A stretch of DNA of 64,000 nucleotides. Source: Amylostereum areolatum. Its lineage: Eukaryota; Basidiomycota; Agaricomycetes; Russulales; Stereaceae. A program made the translations under genes and the position numbers. The notes below the pieces were generated by a model, which was not told the DNA's origin, made no database searches, and worked only from the letters and a program-made list of their open reading frames with translations. The stretch covers positions 62,001 to 126,000 of the forward strand of contig SAXG01000032.1 in assembly GCA_012932865.1 (NCBI GenBank). Direction: 5' to 3'. Positions 34,547 through 44,050 of this stretch are shown piece by piece (within the stretch, counting starts at the first letter, position 1; the number at the start of each line of letters is the position of its first letter).

Positions 34547-36251
34547 ATGTCGACCGCCTCCGCCTCATCTGCAACAGAGCACACCACACTCAGCAGGAAC
34601 GCGCCCTCTGCGGAGACTGCTTCATCGCTCGATCAGCAGCAATCCTCGCAATTAAGTCAGTACCTCCTCCGTCTAGGTCAGGACCAGACGGAAGAACAGG
34701 GGGTAAGCCGATTAGAAGCACACAAAGGAACCCAGACTAAAGCACCCGAATTCCTCACAGGTGCTAATGCAATCCCCGTGGCCCGGAGCGACGGAAGTCC
34801 CACCGCCCGATTCCCCAATACTAGAGAGCCAGATAGCCCGCATGATAGCCGGAGTAGCACTTGAGCAGGCCAGAGAACGGATCGACGACCTCAAGAGGGA
34901 GTCAGCCGACGTCCAGAACATCTTGGAGAACCACATCAAGATGCTCGACGGAGAACTCCGCCAGCTGGACTCGAGGTACCTGACGCTCTCAACCGAAATG
35001 GAGGAGCAAGAGGTCAAGCTTCTTCGACGATTCCGGAAGCTAGCACAGCGGCTATACTCAATGTCGCAGAACTCCGAAGGTTCCTCACTGAAGTTGGACA
35101 CCGAGTCAACTGGCTCAACTGGGAAAGACACACCTTCCGTGCCGCCTACGAAGGAGAAATCCTCCGAAGGCGAATGGAAACTACCGGAGTTCCCCATATG
35201 TCGTCACGCGACGGCCCTGACATCGACCTCATCTTCCATGGATATCACATCTCCCCGGGATACACTGTTCGACCCGATCCCATCACATCCGCCCTCACCA
35301 GACCCCCATTCCTTCCTAACGCCCCTCCACGACCCGTCACCGCTCCCACACCACCAGGATCCCTACCCATCCCCGGCATCACCCAGACTAACCCCATCCA
35401 GCCTCCCGTCGCTGGAGACGGAGTACCCGGAGAGCTATCCGGACAGCTATCCGGACAGCCCCTGGCTTCCCCAGAGCCCAGACAACCGACCAGCAATCCA
35501 CGACCAATACCTAGGACATCTTCTCGGCTGCCCGCGATGCCTAGACCGCCAACTCCATTCCCGGTATCTGCTAGCGACACTCCCATGCCATGGCACGGAG
35601 GCCCCCCTGCTTATCCCTCGTTCCTACGCTCGCACCCCGACTACGATCGAGATTCCATCGCCCAGGATCCCCGAATCACCCCACAGCGACGTAAACATGA
35701 TTCTGTCGACCCCGACGGAAGACCGCTCAAGCGGATCAGAGACGTTGGATTCTCCGATAAGTCGAGCGATGAGGAACTGCAACAAAATCCAGGAGATAAT
35801 CGAACAAATGATGGAGAACCGCGCTCGCCGGAGACAGGAGCTCAACCTAACAGAAGAGTCGGACAGTTCAGCGGACGAATTGGACAGTTCGGCGGACAAG
35901 GCGGAAGAGGTAGCCAAGAATTCCTCGGACCCATGGAGCGACGAGCCGACCACGTGGACGCAAGAGAAGTGGGACGCGATTCCCGCGAAGCCGCGGAAAC
36001 GCTGCTGGAAATGCGGCGAGCGAGGCCATCTCTGCCGAGATTGTCCCCCGTCGCAAGAACGCTCCCCCTCACTTCCCCCAATCGTGGTCTTGCTATCCCC
36101 TCCAACCACGGACTCCTCTTCCTTGCCCTTGCCCGAGCCGTCCGGATATCAGCTACGGTCCAGGAACACTGATGTCCCACCCCCACCTCCGACGTACCGA
36201 CGCTACCGCCCGCGCCCACAGGCAGCTTCTGGGATTCCTCACGCGACGTGA
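34547..36251 (+). CDS. Extra ORF of element C: coiled coil plus CCHC zinc knuckle
   Basis: Two exons, 34547-34702 (52 codons) and 34761-36251, separated by a 58-nt intron with GTAAGC, a CTAA branch-like word and TCACAG; the downstream frame is entered exactly. The 548-aa product has a Ser/Thr/Gln-rich start, a long heptad-like helix (ESQIARMIAGVALEQARERI through LLRRFRKLAQRLYSM), a long Pro/Ser-rich middle, an acidic SSADELDSSADKAEE part, and a zinc knuckle CWKCGERGHLCRDC. It resembles a second nucleocapsid-like protein rather than an envelope. It starts 144 nt after pol stops. I do not know the family. Splicing in an LTR element suggests a subgenomic mRNA. An alternative is capture of a host gene. 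Confidence 0.6.
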
Positions 36252-37297
36252 GAGCCTGACGCACGAAGCCGCCTAACACACCACCGAACAGTGGTTGTAC
36301 TGGGAGGACGCCATGCTCCGCACTCAGCGGGAACCCCCTTCGCGCTTCAACCACTCCTAGCGCGTCGACGATCTCTTCTGGAAGGAAGAAGATTGGGACT
36401 TGCAGGAAGCGGAAGAGTCGAAGGACCACTGGCCGGAGCCTTGGTAAGCGCACGGAGGAACTTTTACCCATCATCATGCACTCGGACTTTCTCTTTCCCC
36501 CCATCATCACGTTTTAGCATTCATAGTTACGACACTTCTTGAACTGATCACGGACTGCACCCTCATCCGCACGCATATTTTCCTCGGACTTCTCCACTAT
36601 ACAGACTCCTATCGCTATGAGGAAGGCGAAGCGCCTGATATTCTCCCCGCGACGCGCTGGATGCGTCGCTTGCTTACGACTCGTTTTTTTATGTACGAAC
36701 CCTCGCTTACGATTGACGGCAATGATTACATCATTGCCCCTCCACATCGTAAGGATAAAAAGGAAAGCCACAAAGACCACAACGTCCTCAGACATCGTCT
36801 AACAAACCCACTCGCACCACCCAAACCAACCAAACATGTCTTCTACTCTCGCCTCCTCTTCGCGCAACCTCTCCACCGTCGACTCCACTCCTCCTACCAC
36901 CCCTCCTCCCTCGCCCGTTCCCTCGCGCACTCCCATGCCCGACCCACGCGACGAAGAACTCCTTCGTCATCTCAAGCAAGTCACGGAACTCCTAAGCTGT
37001 CTAGACGTCGCTCGCGCCATGAAGAGGCCGAGAAGCCTCGACGAAGAAGCGCTGCAGGAGTCGAAGCGGAGATGCGGTATCAAAGGAGTCTTCAAGAAGC
37101 ACGGGCCCCGATTCAGAGACCCCGACGACCCAGTCATGACGGCGAGGATAGGGCATAGGCTAGGGTCTCCCACGATGGACGGGGAGAATATGAAAGTAGT
37201 GGGGTCGTGGTTGAAGCGGTAGAATAGAATTCTATCGCCCGATTTCGAACAAACATAAGAAGAGTGAACGTCAAGATAAGAAAAATCAGAAAACACG
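36252..37297 (+). other. Degenerate coding tract of element C, with a 128-aa frame
   Basis: Protein-like pieces occur in two frames. At 36219-36443, QLLGFLTRRESLTHEAA and EQWLYWEDAMLRTQREP are interrupted by TAA and TAG, and a good donor (GGTAAGC) follows at about 36445 with an acceptor at 36516. At 36836-37222 a frame MSSTLASSSRNLSTVDS is open for 128 codons with a Ser/Thr/Pro-rich start and a basic end (RRCGIKGVFKKHGPRF). Nothing here is a known family; this may be a decayed third gene of the element. Confidence 0.4.
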
Positions 37298-37801
37298 ATG
37301 CAGCCCACTCAGTCACCCGATCTCACAATGTTCACTACGACCACTCCACGTTCACTCGTCATTGTCATAAGTGTGATCGTAACACTTACAGTCCTTACTG
37401 CCCTCGCATCAATGATCTTCATCCAACGATGGCGTCGACCGAATGAACGTGTTCAAGAAATTCCCATGGAACCCATCCGATTCGCGAATCTACGAGACGT
37501 CGATTCTAGAGAGGGGGATAGTGTTACAACTCCGTTAAGGTATTTCATTTTCCCTTACCTTATTCGGAAGGACGTCGCTAAACGACGGATTACGACTGTG
37601 CCCCAGTTCGTAACCGTCTCAACGACGCAACCACGACAGTGCCACAGATCGTCACCGTCTCAACGGCATAGCCACGATGGTGCCACAGATCGTCACCGTC
37701 TCAACGGCATAGTCACGATGGTGCCACAGTCTCGTCCCCGTAGATACTTGATACAACCGTCGCTCAATGTACATATGTTTACTCGACCTCCTTTCTTATA
37801 A
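37298..37801 (+). CDS. Small single-pass membrane ORF at the 3' end of element C
   Basis: Start MQPTQSPDLTMFTTTTPR, then one hydrophobic segment of about 23 residues (SLVIVISVIVTLTVLTALAS continuing MIFI), then a basic cluster QRWRRPNER and an acidic/polar tail. By the positive-inside rule the short N-terminus would face outward or the lumen. After about 75 residues the frame crosses the polypurine tract and runs into the 3' LTR, ending at 37801; the natural end may have been lost. It has no signal peptide, glycosylation-rich ectodomain or furin site, so calling it an envelope protein would be too much. It could be the last exon of a longer spliced membrane protein. Confidence 0.45.
   Translation: MQPTQSPDLTMFTTTTPRSLVIVISVIVTLTVLTALASMIFIQRWRRPNERVQEIPMEPIRFANLRDVDSREGDSVTTPLRYFIFPYLIRKDVAKRRITTVPQFVTVSTTQPRQCHRSSPSQRHSHDGATDRHRLNGIVTMVPQSRPRRYLIQPSLNVHMFTRPPFL
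37509..37521 (+). promoter_or_regulatory. Polypurine tract of element C
   Basis: AGAGAGGGGGATAG-type purine run directly before the TGTTAC start of the 3' LTR; the expected plus-strand primer of reverse transcription. Confidence 0.75.
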
Positions 37802-38071
37802 AAGGAGGCTCAATGAACGAGCTATTCCCCAGCTCGTTCTCTTTGTAAATACAGGACTGTTCTAAATAGAACCTCCTCTTAAAGCTACTAAAGAGAGCCT
37901 AACGTAACTAAGTCGAAAGCTCGCCTAAGTCTTCTGTGAAGACTTACTGCTTCGCTTATCGACTTCAACCTTCGTATAAACCGAGACGTCTGGATCATCC
38001 AATCCCACTTCTCATATGCACGAGTACTGTAGCCTGAGCCACTTGTCACGTGATAAGGACCGTCCTTAACA
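37522..38071 (+). repeat. 3' LTR of element C
   Basis: Begins TGTTACAACTCCG and ends CGTCCTTAACA. About 93% identical to the 5' LTR by eye; of roughly 37 differences all but about three substitutions and two 1-bp indels are transitions. TATA box at 37797-37805 and the same 41-bp internal repeats at about 37632-37720. Confidence 0.88.
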
Positions 38072-39081
38072 ATGTCCCTGATGATATCCTCGGTATCTTT
38101 TTCACTGTTGATATTGGTGGGCATATTTCAGGCGGTGGCTATAGGGATAATGAGCTGTAGAAAGACTCTGTGGGACTCCCGCTCAAAGTTGATTGACATG
38201 TCTTTGAGCATGGTCGTGACGACTTCCAACGTAGGAATGACGAGATCTGGCATGAAGACGACCTGCGTCAAACAGATCTGGGGGACGGTCGACATCCATG
38301 TTGATGACCTTCCTGTTGGATTTGAGCAGGCCTGAGGGCTTGGGTGGCTTGGGGAGGGAGACCAAAACACCGTCCAGGAGAGTCCAGTAGACGAAAGTCG
38401 TGACGTGCCCCCTCAAGTGGCCGCTCATCTAGAAAGTGGCGCCGATTGAGGGCTTACAAGTATGTGAGATATGAACAAGCTTGCTGAAAGAAAGGACCAT
38501 GATTACCATCGTACTTTCTCTTGACACCTCTGGGCAGACCGGGAGTAGTGGCAGCTGGCTGGCCCCTTCAATGTCGAAAAAGCCAGAATGGGGGAATGGA
38601 CATCACAAGGGAGAGAGGGGGGAGGGTTCGGAAAGGGAAGATGTGGGAGGGTGGGGAGTGATTGAACATGTTTCTGCACCGTGGGTGTCCGTGTAGGTTT
38701 ATAAGTGGCGGAATGTACTTGAAGGGAGGGTTCATTGGTAAAGGAGGCTTTCTCCTTGTCCATGGCGGCAAAATTCGTAGGAATACCAAACAAACAGAAA
38801 TATTATCCATGGGACATTGACACCCGATGGGCGCTCTTGAGTGAGAAACAAAGGAAAAGAGTGGGAGGGGACATGCTCTTACAGATCGTCACTTTGGTTC
38901 ACGACTCAAAGAGGAACATAGTAAACGTGTTTCACGATTGCGCTTTTGCGAGGAAAAATTGCAAAGGAGAGTGGCTTTCACGTATAGATACATCGTATAA
39001 TAGATATCTAAAGAGGGATCAGTGTTAAACGAGGACAGGTAAAATTGAGGGTCAATGAGAAATGCACCTAGAAGGAGTGGC
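38072..39081. other. Unrecognised segment between elements C and B
   Basis: Short frames look partly protein-like: on the minus strand VFMPDLVIPTLEVVTTMLKD (about 38150-38260) and MPTNINSEKDTEDIIRDIVK (38070-38124), and on the plus strand a 97-codon frame at 38735-39028 (MVKEAFSLSMAAKFVGIPNK). None is a family I know. It is not the missing half of element A. It may be the remnant of another element or host DNA. Confidence 0.3.
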
Positions 39082-39453
39082 TGTTAGGGATCGGTCCAGC
39101 GACTAGCAGATCACCCAAGTCACCCAAAGAGAGAGAGAAAGGAGGATAGATTGGCAGGAGAGGGTCCAAGTCCAGGCGTAGGGCCGAAGCAGTACGTGGG
39201 GAACGAAGAGGATGATCTAAGGAAAAGGGAAACAGAGGAGAGCCTTATATATGTACAAGATCGATGATGCGAGAATGGTGCGAGCGGGAGAGAACAATAA
39301 GGAAAAGGAAGGGGGAGGATGTGGTCCGGAGCAATGATATCATAGATGGAAAGATAAGAGGAGTCAGGCTGACGATGTCATGTGATGGGAAATGTAATCA
39401 TGTGACTGAACACGATGCAACGAAAAGGGAAAGGATTGAGGCAATCTGTGACA
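39082..39453 (-). repeat. 3' LTR of element B
   Basis: On the minus strand starts TGTCACAGATTG after a purine-rich tract and ends CTAACA. Shorter than its relative at 26196-26618 (372 against 423 bp) through small deletions. Confidence 0.7.
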
Positions 39454-42400
39454 TTACCCCCTCTTTAAGGCGCGCTTTCGCCAGGAGCGCAAGTTCATCG
39501 TCCATCGTGGATGCAAGAAATTTGGCCTGGGTCAGACCCAATGATTTTAGTGATCGCGGGGCATTGAGATGAAGGCGGTGGAACTCAGCGATAGCATCCT
39601 TGGCATGCGTTAATGCAGAGGCCGGTCTCCATTCGTTCTCAGAGTCGGGATATCCAAGCCATTTGACAAGGTATTCAATGCCGTGTTTCTTGCGTGTGGG
39701 TCGTGAGTCGAGGATGGCTTCAATCTCATACTCCTCGTCTTCATCAATCAGTTCTGGAGGCGGTTGAGTGAAGTTGGGGCCATGGGCATCCGTCTCTTTG
39801 TACGCTGAGAGAAGCGAGGCATGGAAGACGGGGTGGATACGCCATTTAGGGGGGAGTTGAAGGCGGTAAGTCACTGGTCCGAGGACATCAGTGATGGTGA
39901 ATGGGCCGTGTCGTTTTGCTGCGAGCTTAGCTTTTGGACGTGTGGTCTTCAGGTTCTTACCATCCAGCCAGACTTTGTCACCAACTTCAAAACGCACTCC
40001 TTTCTGTGTCGAGTCGCCATTGTAGCGCTTCATCAGGTTGCGTGCCGTTTCAAGACTGGCCTGCGATTCCTTGCGTATTTCTTCAAGGTGCTGGAAGCGT
40101 TCTTCGACGGCAAGGTTCTTGGAGATGGGGTTGACAGAAGGGATCATTGTCGGTAAGAAACCGTAAAGCAGCTCGAATGGGGCGCGACCTGTAGCTGAAT
40201 GGACACGAATGTTGTGTGAAAATTTGACGAAGGGGAGGTACTTCACCCAGTCGTCCTGCTGATAGTTGCAGAATGCCCAAAGGTACTGCTCGAACTCTTG
40301 GTTCGCCCGTTCGCTTTCACCATCCGTTTGAGGGTGGTACGCTGTGCTCATCGAAGCCTTGATTCTGAGTTTGGCGCAAGTCTCCTGCATAACCTTGCTT
40401 GCATACTGTGGGCCGCGGTCGGAGATCATCTGTTTCCACAGCCCGTAGTGTCGCCACACGCGGTCCAGCAAGATGTCGACGGTGCCATTGCTGTCGATTT
40501 TTTTGGTGCACGGTGCAATGCAGATGGCCTTGGAGAGGCGGTCTACAATCATGCAGATAGCATTGTATCCATCCGAGGGAGGCAGATCAGTGACAAAGTC
40601 GGTTGTGATCACCTCGAATGGGCGTTCTGGGACGGCGTTAGGGATCATGTCGACATGGGGGTGCTGGGGACGGTTCTTGGTCGCTTGGCAAACAGCGCAT
40701 CCTTCAACATAGTCGCGTACAAAGACCAACATCCCTGGCCACCAGTATTCTCAGCTGAGGAGTTCATACGTCTTGTGGCGACCTGGATGTCCTGCCATTG
40801 GTGAGTCGTGGAATGACTTGACAATGTCACAACATAGCTCGATGTCTGCAGGTACATAGACCTTCCCTCTGAACAGAATCATCCCATCTTCCAGGTTCCA
40901 TTCTTGAAGGTCCTTAACAAGCAATCGTGGCCCATTGCGAAGGATAGCATCCATGGCTTGTACAACTTCAGCGTCTTTGGTTCGCGCATCTCGGATGCGT
41001 CGGCGTAGGTCAGCGTCGCCTATGGTGGTTACAGTGCGCGACCGAGTAGCGCGGATACGGAAGTACTTGGGATCTAGGAGGACACGTTCCTTGTTGTCGT
41101 TCTCGACCCCCTCTTTAAGGTCAGGGCATCTGGACAATGGATCTGGTCGATGGTGAAGGCCCGGCTTGTGCGTTAGTGTGAAATTGAAGCGTGTGAGGAA
41201 TAACGCCCAGCGGGCCTGTCGACGACTTAGCTTTTGTGCTTCCTTGAAGTACTCCAGGTTCTTGTGGTCTGTCCAAATCTCGACTGGATGAGTTGCGCCT
41301 TCCAGGTAGTGCCGCCAAGCTTCAAGTGCCCGAATGATTGCCAGCAGTTCCTTGTCGTAGATGTCATAGTTGCGTTCCAGCTCAGTAAGCAACTTGGACA
41401 GGTAGGCAACAGGATGGAGGTGACCATCTTGGCCGCGTTGCGAGAGGATGCCTCCGGTTGCGAAGTCTGAGGCATCGATTTCTACCAAGTACGGTTTCGA
41501 CGGGTCAGGGAGAATCAGGACAGGGGATGAGGTGAACGCAGCTTTGAGGGCAGCAAAGGCGTCTTGACACTCTGCAGTCTAGTTCCATGGATGGTCCTTT
41601 TTGGTCAGTTCGAACAGGGGGCGTGCAACCTTGGAGAAGTCCTTGATGAAGCGACGGTAGAAGTTTCCAAACCCGAGGAATGACTGGACATCCTTGACAT
41701 TACGAGGGGTGGGCCACTCCGTAATGCCTGCTACCTTGACAGGGTCCATAGCAATCTGGTCGTGCGAGATAATCAAGCCGAGATACTCGACAGAATCCTG
41801 TTTGAAGACACATTTCTCTGGCTTGAGGAAGAGGTCATTGTCCTTCAGGCATTGCAGCACCTGCGTCATCAGTTCACGGTGTTCTTTGAGTGTCTCTGTG
41901 AAGACAAGGATGTCGTCCATGTAAATGACGACCTTGCCACCGTCGATGAGATCCTTGAAAAGTTCATTCATCATTGCCTGGAATGTTGCAGGAGAATTCA
42001 TAAGGCCAAAGAACATCACCAGAGGTTCGTACAGCCCGCGGTTCGTTTTGAAAGTGGCCTTCCACTCGTCTCCTTCCTTGATATGGACATTGTTGTATCC
42101 CCAGTGGACATCCATCTTGGAGAAGACCTTGGCACCCTTGAGTTTGTCGACAAGCTCGGAGATGAGTGGGAGCGGGTATTTGTTCTTGACAGTGCCTTTA
42201 TTCAACGCTCGATAGTCCTGTACAGGACGAAGCTTCCCATCCTTTTTCTTGACAAAGAAGAAGGGACTCGCCATGGATGATTTCGATGGGCGAATGTAGC
42301 CCTTCTTGACGTGTTCATCGAGGAAGCTGTCCAGCTCTTGCTGCTCGGATGGGGTCAAAGGATACACCTTGCAGGCCCTTGGTTGGAAGTCTGGCTTCAG

Positions 42401-43459
42401 GTCAATAGCATTGTCTCAGGGACGTTGCTCAGGGAGACATTCAGACGTAGCTTTGTCGAACACCGACTTGAACGAGTGATATTGCTCAGGGACCATATCT
42501 TCAAATGTTTTTGTCTTGACATCAGCCGCCTGTTCCGCAAGCTGTTGCGCCTTGGTAAAGGTGGCACGTATGGCGAGGTCGTTGGACTGTTCTTCCCATG
42601 CTAGTTGTTCGAGGGTGACTTCCTTTACGACTCCCACAGCACGTAGGCCATCTTGGGTCCATGAAGCCAGGACAACGTCCGACTGCGCGTCATCATCTTC
42701 TGTGAACCACTTTGCACCTGAAGGTATACGGCGTGGAGAGCGAACACGAGCATGCTGTACACGGCGGGCAGGGATCACGTACTTCGTGTTGCTTGGGTGG
42801 TTGGTCACCGTGTGGACACAAGGTTCTTCAACTTCAACCTCGTCAGCTTCAACGACGTCAATAGGTGGTTGTGGCCCAGACCGGTGTTCCGGTTTGATGC
42901 GAAGCTTCTTAACCGGAGGTTTGTGTAGGACGCAAGTGGGTGGGCAGTGTGTCATGTCGACTTCTTCTCCATCCCAGTTGATCTCTGGGTTATGCTCCTT
43001 CAACCAGTCAGTTCCTAGGATCATGTCGTGATCACCGATGTCCGTGACAAAGAATTCAGCTGTTTCTTCATGATACGATTCTGTGGATTGCGCGTAGATG
43101 CGAACACGCTGGGTCGTCGAATGACGTACCCATCCCATTATGTTCTCTGTCCCGTCTACGTTGCGGACAGGGAACGGGCGGTCGAGGGTATCCAACGAGA
43201 GCCCTTTCTTTTCTGCAAATCTTCGGTTAATGATAATGCCTTCAGCACCGCTATCCAGCAGCGCTTCAGCATCGATTTTTCTTCTAGTGACTCGTCCAAT
43301 CAGTTTGACATCCAGCAATATGGAGGGCGTGTGCCTATTCTTCGTGACCATTGACAGTTTCAAGCAGGTTGGAAGAACACGCTCACTGGATTGCATGGAT
43401 GATAATACAGAGAAACGATTTGACGATGTCATAAAAAAACCTTTGCCACCCACAGACAA
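39398..43459 (-). pseudogene. pol: pol of element B: protease, RT, RNase H, integrase, chromodomain
   Basis: Parts from 5' to 3': protease with LLDSGAEGIIIN and MILGTDWLKEHNPEINW; RT with [17 protein letters not shown] and an intact [11 protein letters not shown]; RNase H with [15 protein letters not shown] and [10 protein letters not shown]; integrase with the CAVC zinc pair, TTDFVTDLPPSDGYN, ISDRGPQYASK and TDGESERANQEFEQYL; GPF module; chromodomain (YLVKWLGYPDSENEW). Three in-frame stops split it: TGA at 42416-42418 (Trp in relatives, RPWDHAIDL), TAG at 41579-41581 (Trp in relatives, WNWTAEC), and TGA near 40751 (Arg, before EYWWPG). All three are explained by a single G:C to A:T change. 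The frame ends inside the 3' LTR. Confidence 0.85.
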
Positions 43460-43592
43460 CGCGACTGGGGGGTGTTCTAAAAATCCAAACCGCCAGCGAG
43501 ATTCTTCAACATCGCCGCAGCCTCCTCACGCTCCTCCTTGCCCAACTTCTTCATCTTGTTGATCAGGACCGACATCTCCTTGACTGGATCTG

Positions 43593-44050
43593 TGTCAGCA
43601 ACAACTAGTGCGACAGCACCAAGTTACGACACAGCTGACTAGAAGATGAGGACGACGGAGGGGAGCCGATCAGACACGGCGACAGACAAAGGAAAGCAAG
43701 CAAAGTCGATAGAATTGACTAGCTCGAGATAAGGAATATGTACAGCGAGAGCGAGCCTTATATACACAAGAGGAGAGAGACTTAGGTAAGCAACCGATAC
43801 ACAGCAATCAGTAAGCAGACCTAGTATAAGTAAGCAGTCATATGTAAAGGAGCACAGCATGAGTCAGTATCGTACTGCATGAGTCAAGAGAAAGGAGTCA
43901 GACCCGGGCCAAGATGAGTCACGTGGGTCCGGGCGGGATATAGACGAACCGGGTCCGGGCCGAAGTGGAGCCGGACCGGTGATAAGTCGATAAGTCCTAA
44001 AGCATGTAACCAATGTAAAGTAAAAAGAAAATTATAGACCGTTCATGACA
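43593..44050 (-). repeat. 3' LTR of element D
   Basis: Plus-strand ends TGTCAGCAAC and GTTCATGACA. The minus-strand start follows a purine run (AAGGAAGGGG). A TATA-like CTTATATACAC lies at about 43757. The pol stop codon (44051-44053) directly abuts it. Confidence 0.75.

Larger units (their letters stand above)
27852..38071 (+). mobile_element. Ty3/gypsy chromovirus C, 10.2 kb, with extra 3' ORFs
   Basis: Bounded by LTRs of 548 and 550 bp, each TGTTA...TAACA. Order: 5' LTR, gag (28470-30521), pol in the -1 frame (30436-34403: protease, RT, RNase H, integrase, chromodomain), then about 3.1 kb with a spliced coiled-coil/CCHC ORF, a degenerate part and a membrane ORF, then a polypurine tract and the 3' LTR. 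Usual chromoviruses end soon after pol. The flanks do not share a 5-bp target duplication (CTTGT left, ATGTC right). LTRs differ at about 37 positions, nearly all transitions. Damage in this copy: ACG where a gag ATG is expected, TGA at 31491, YMDN in RT. Confidence 0.85.
39082..43592 (-). mobile_element. Ty3/gypsy chromovirus B, 5' truncated
   Basis: Carries a 3' LTR (39082-39453), nearly all of pol and only the last codons of gag (KEMSVLINKMKKLGKEERE). The 5' part is cut at 43592 by the LTR of element D. Same family as A, whose integrase is deleted; B keeps it. Confidence 0.82.

Noticed and set aside
36252..37801. Envelope gene claim for element C
   Set aside because: No signal peptide, cleavage site or glycosylated ectodomain was seen; only a membrane segment is supported.
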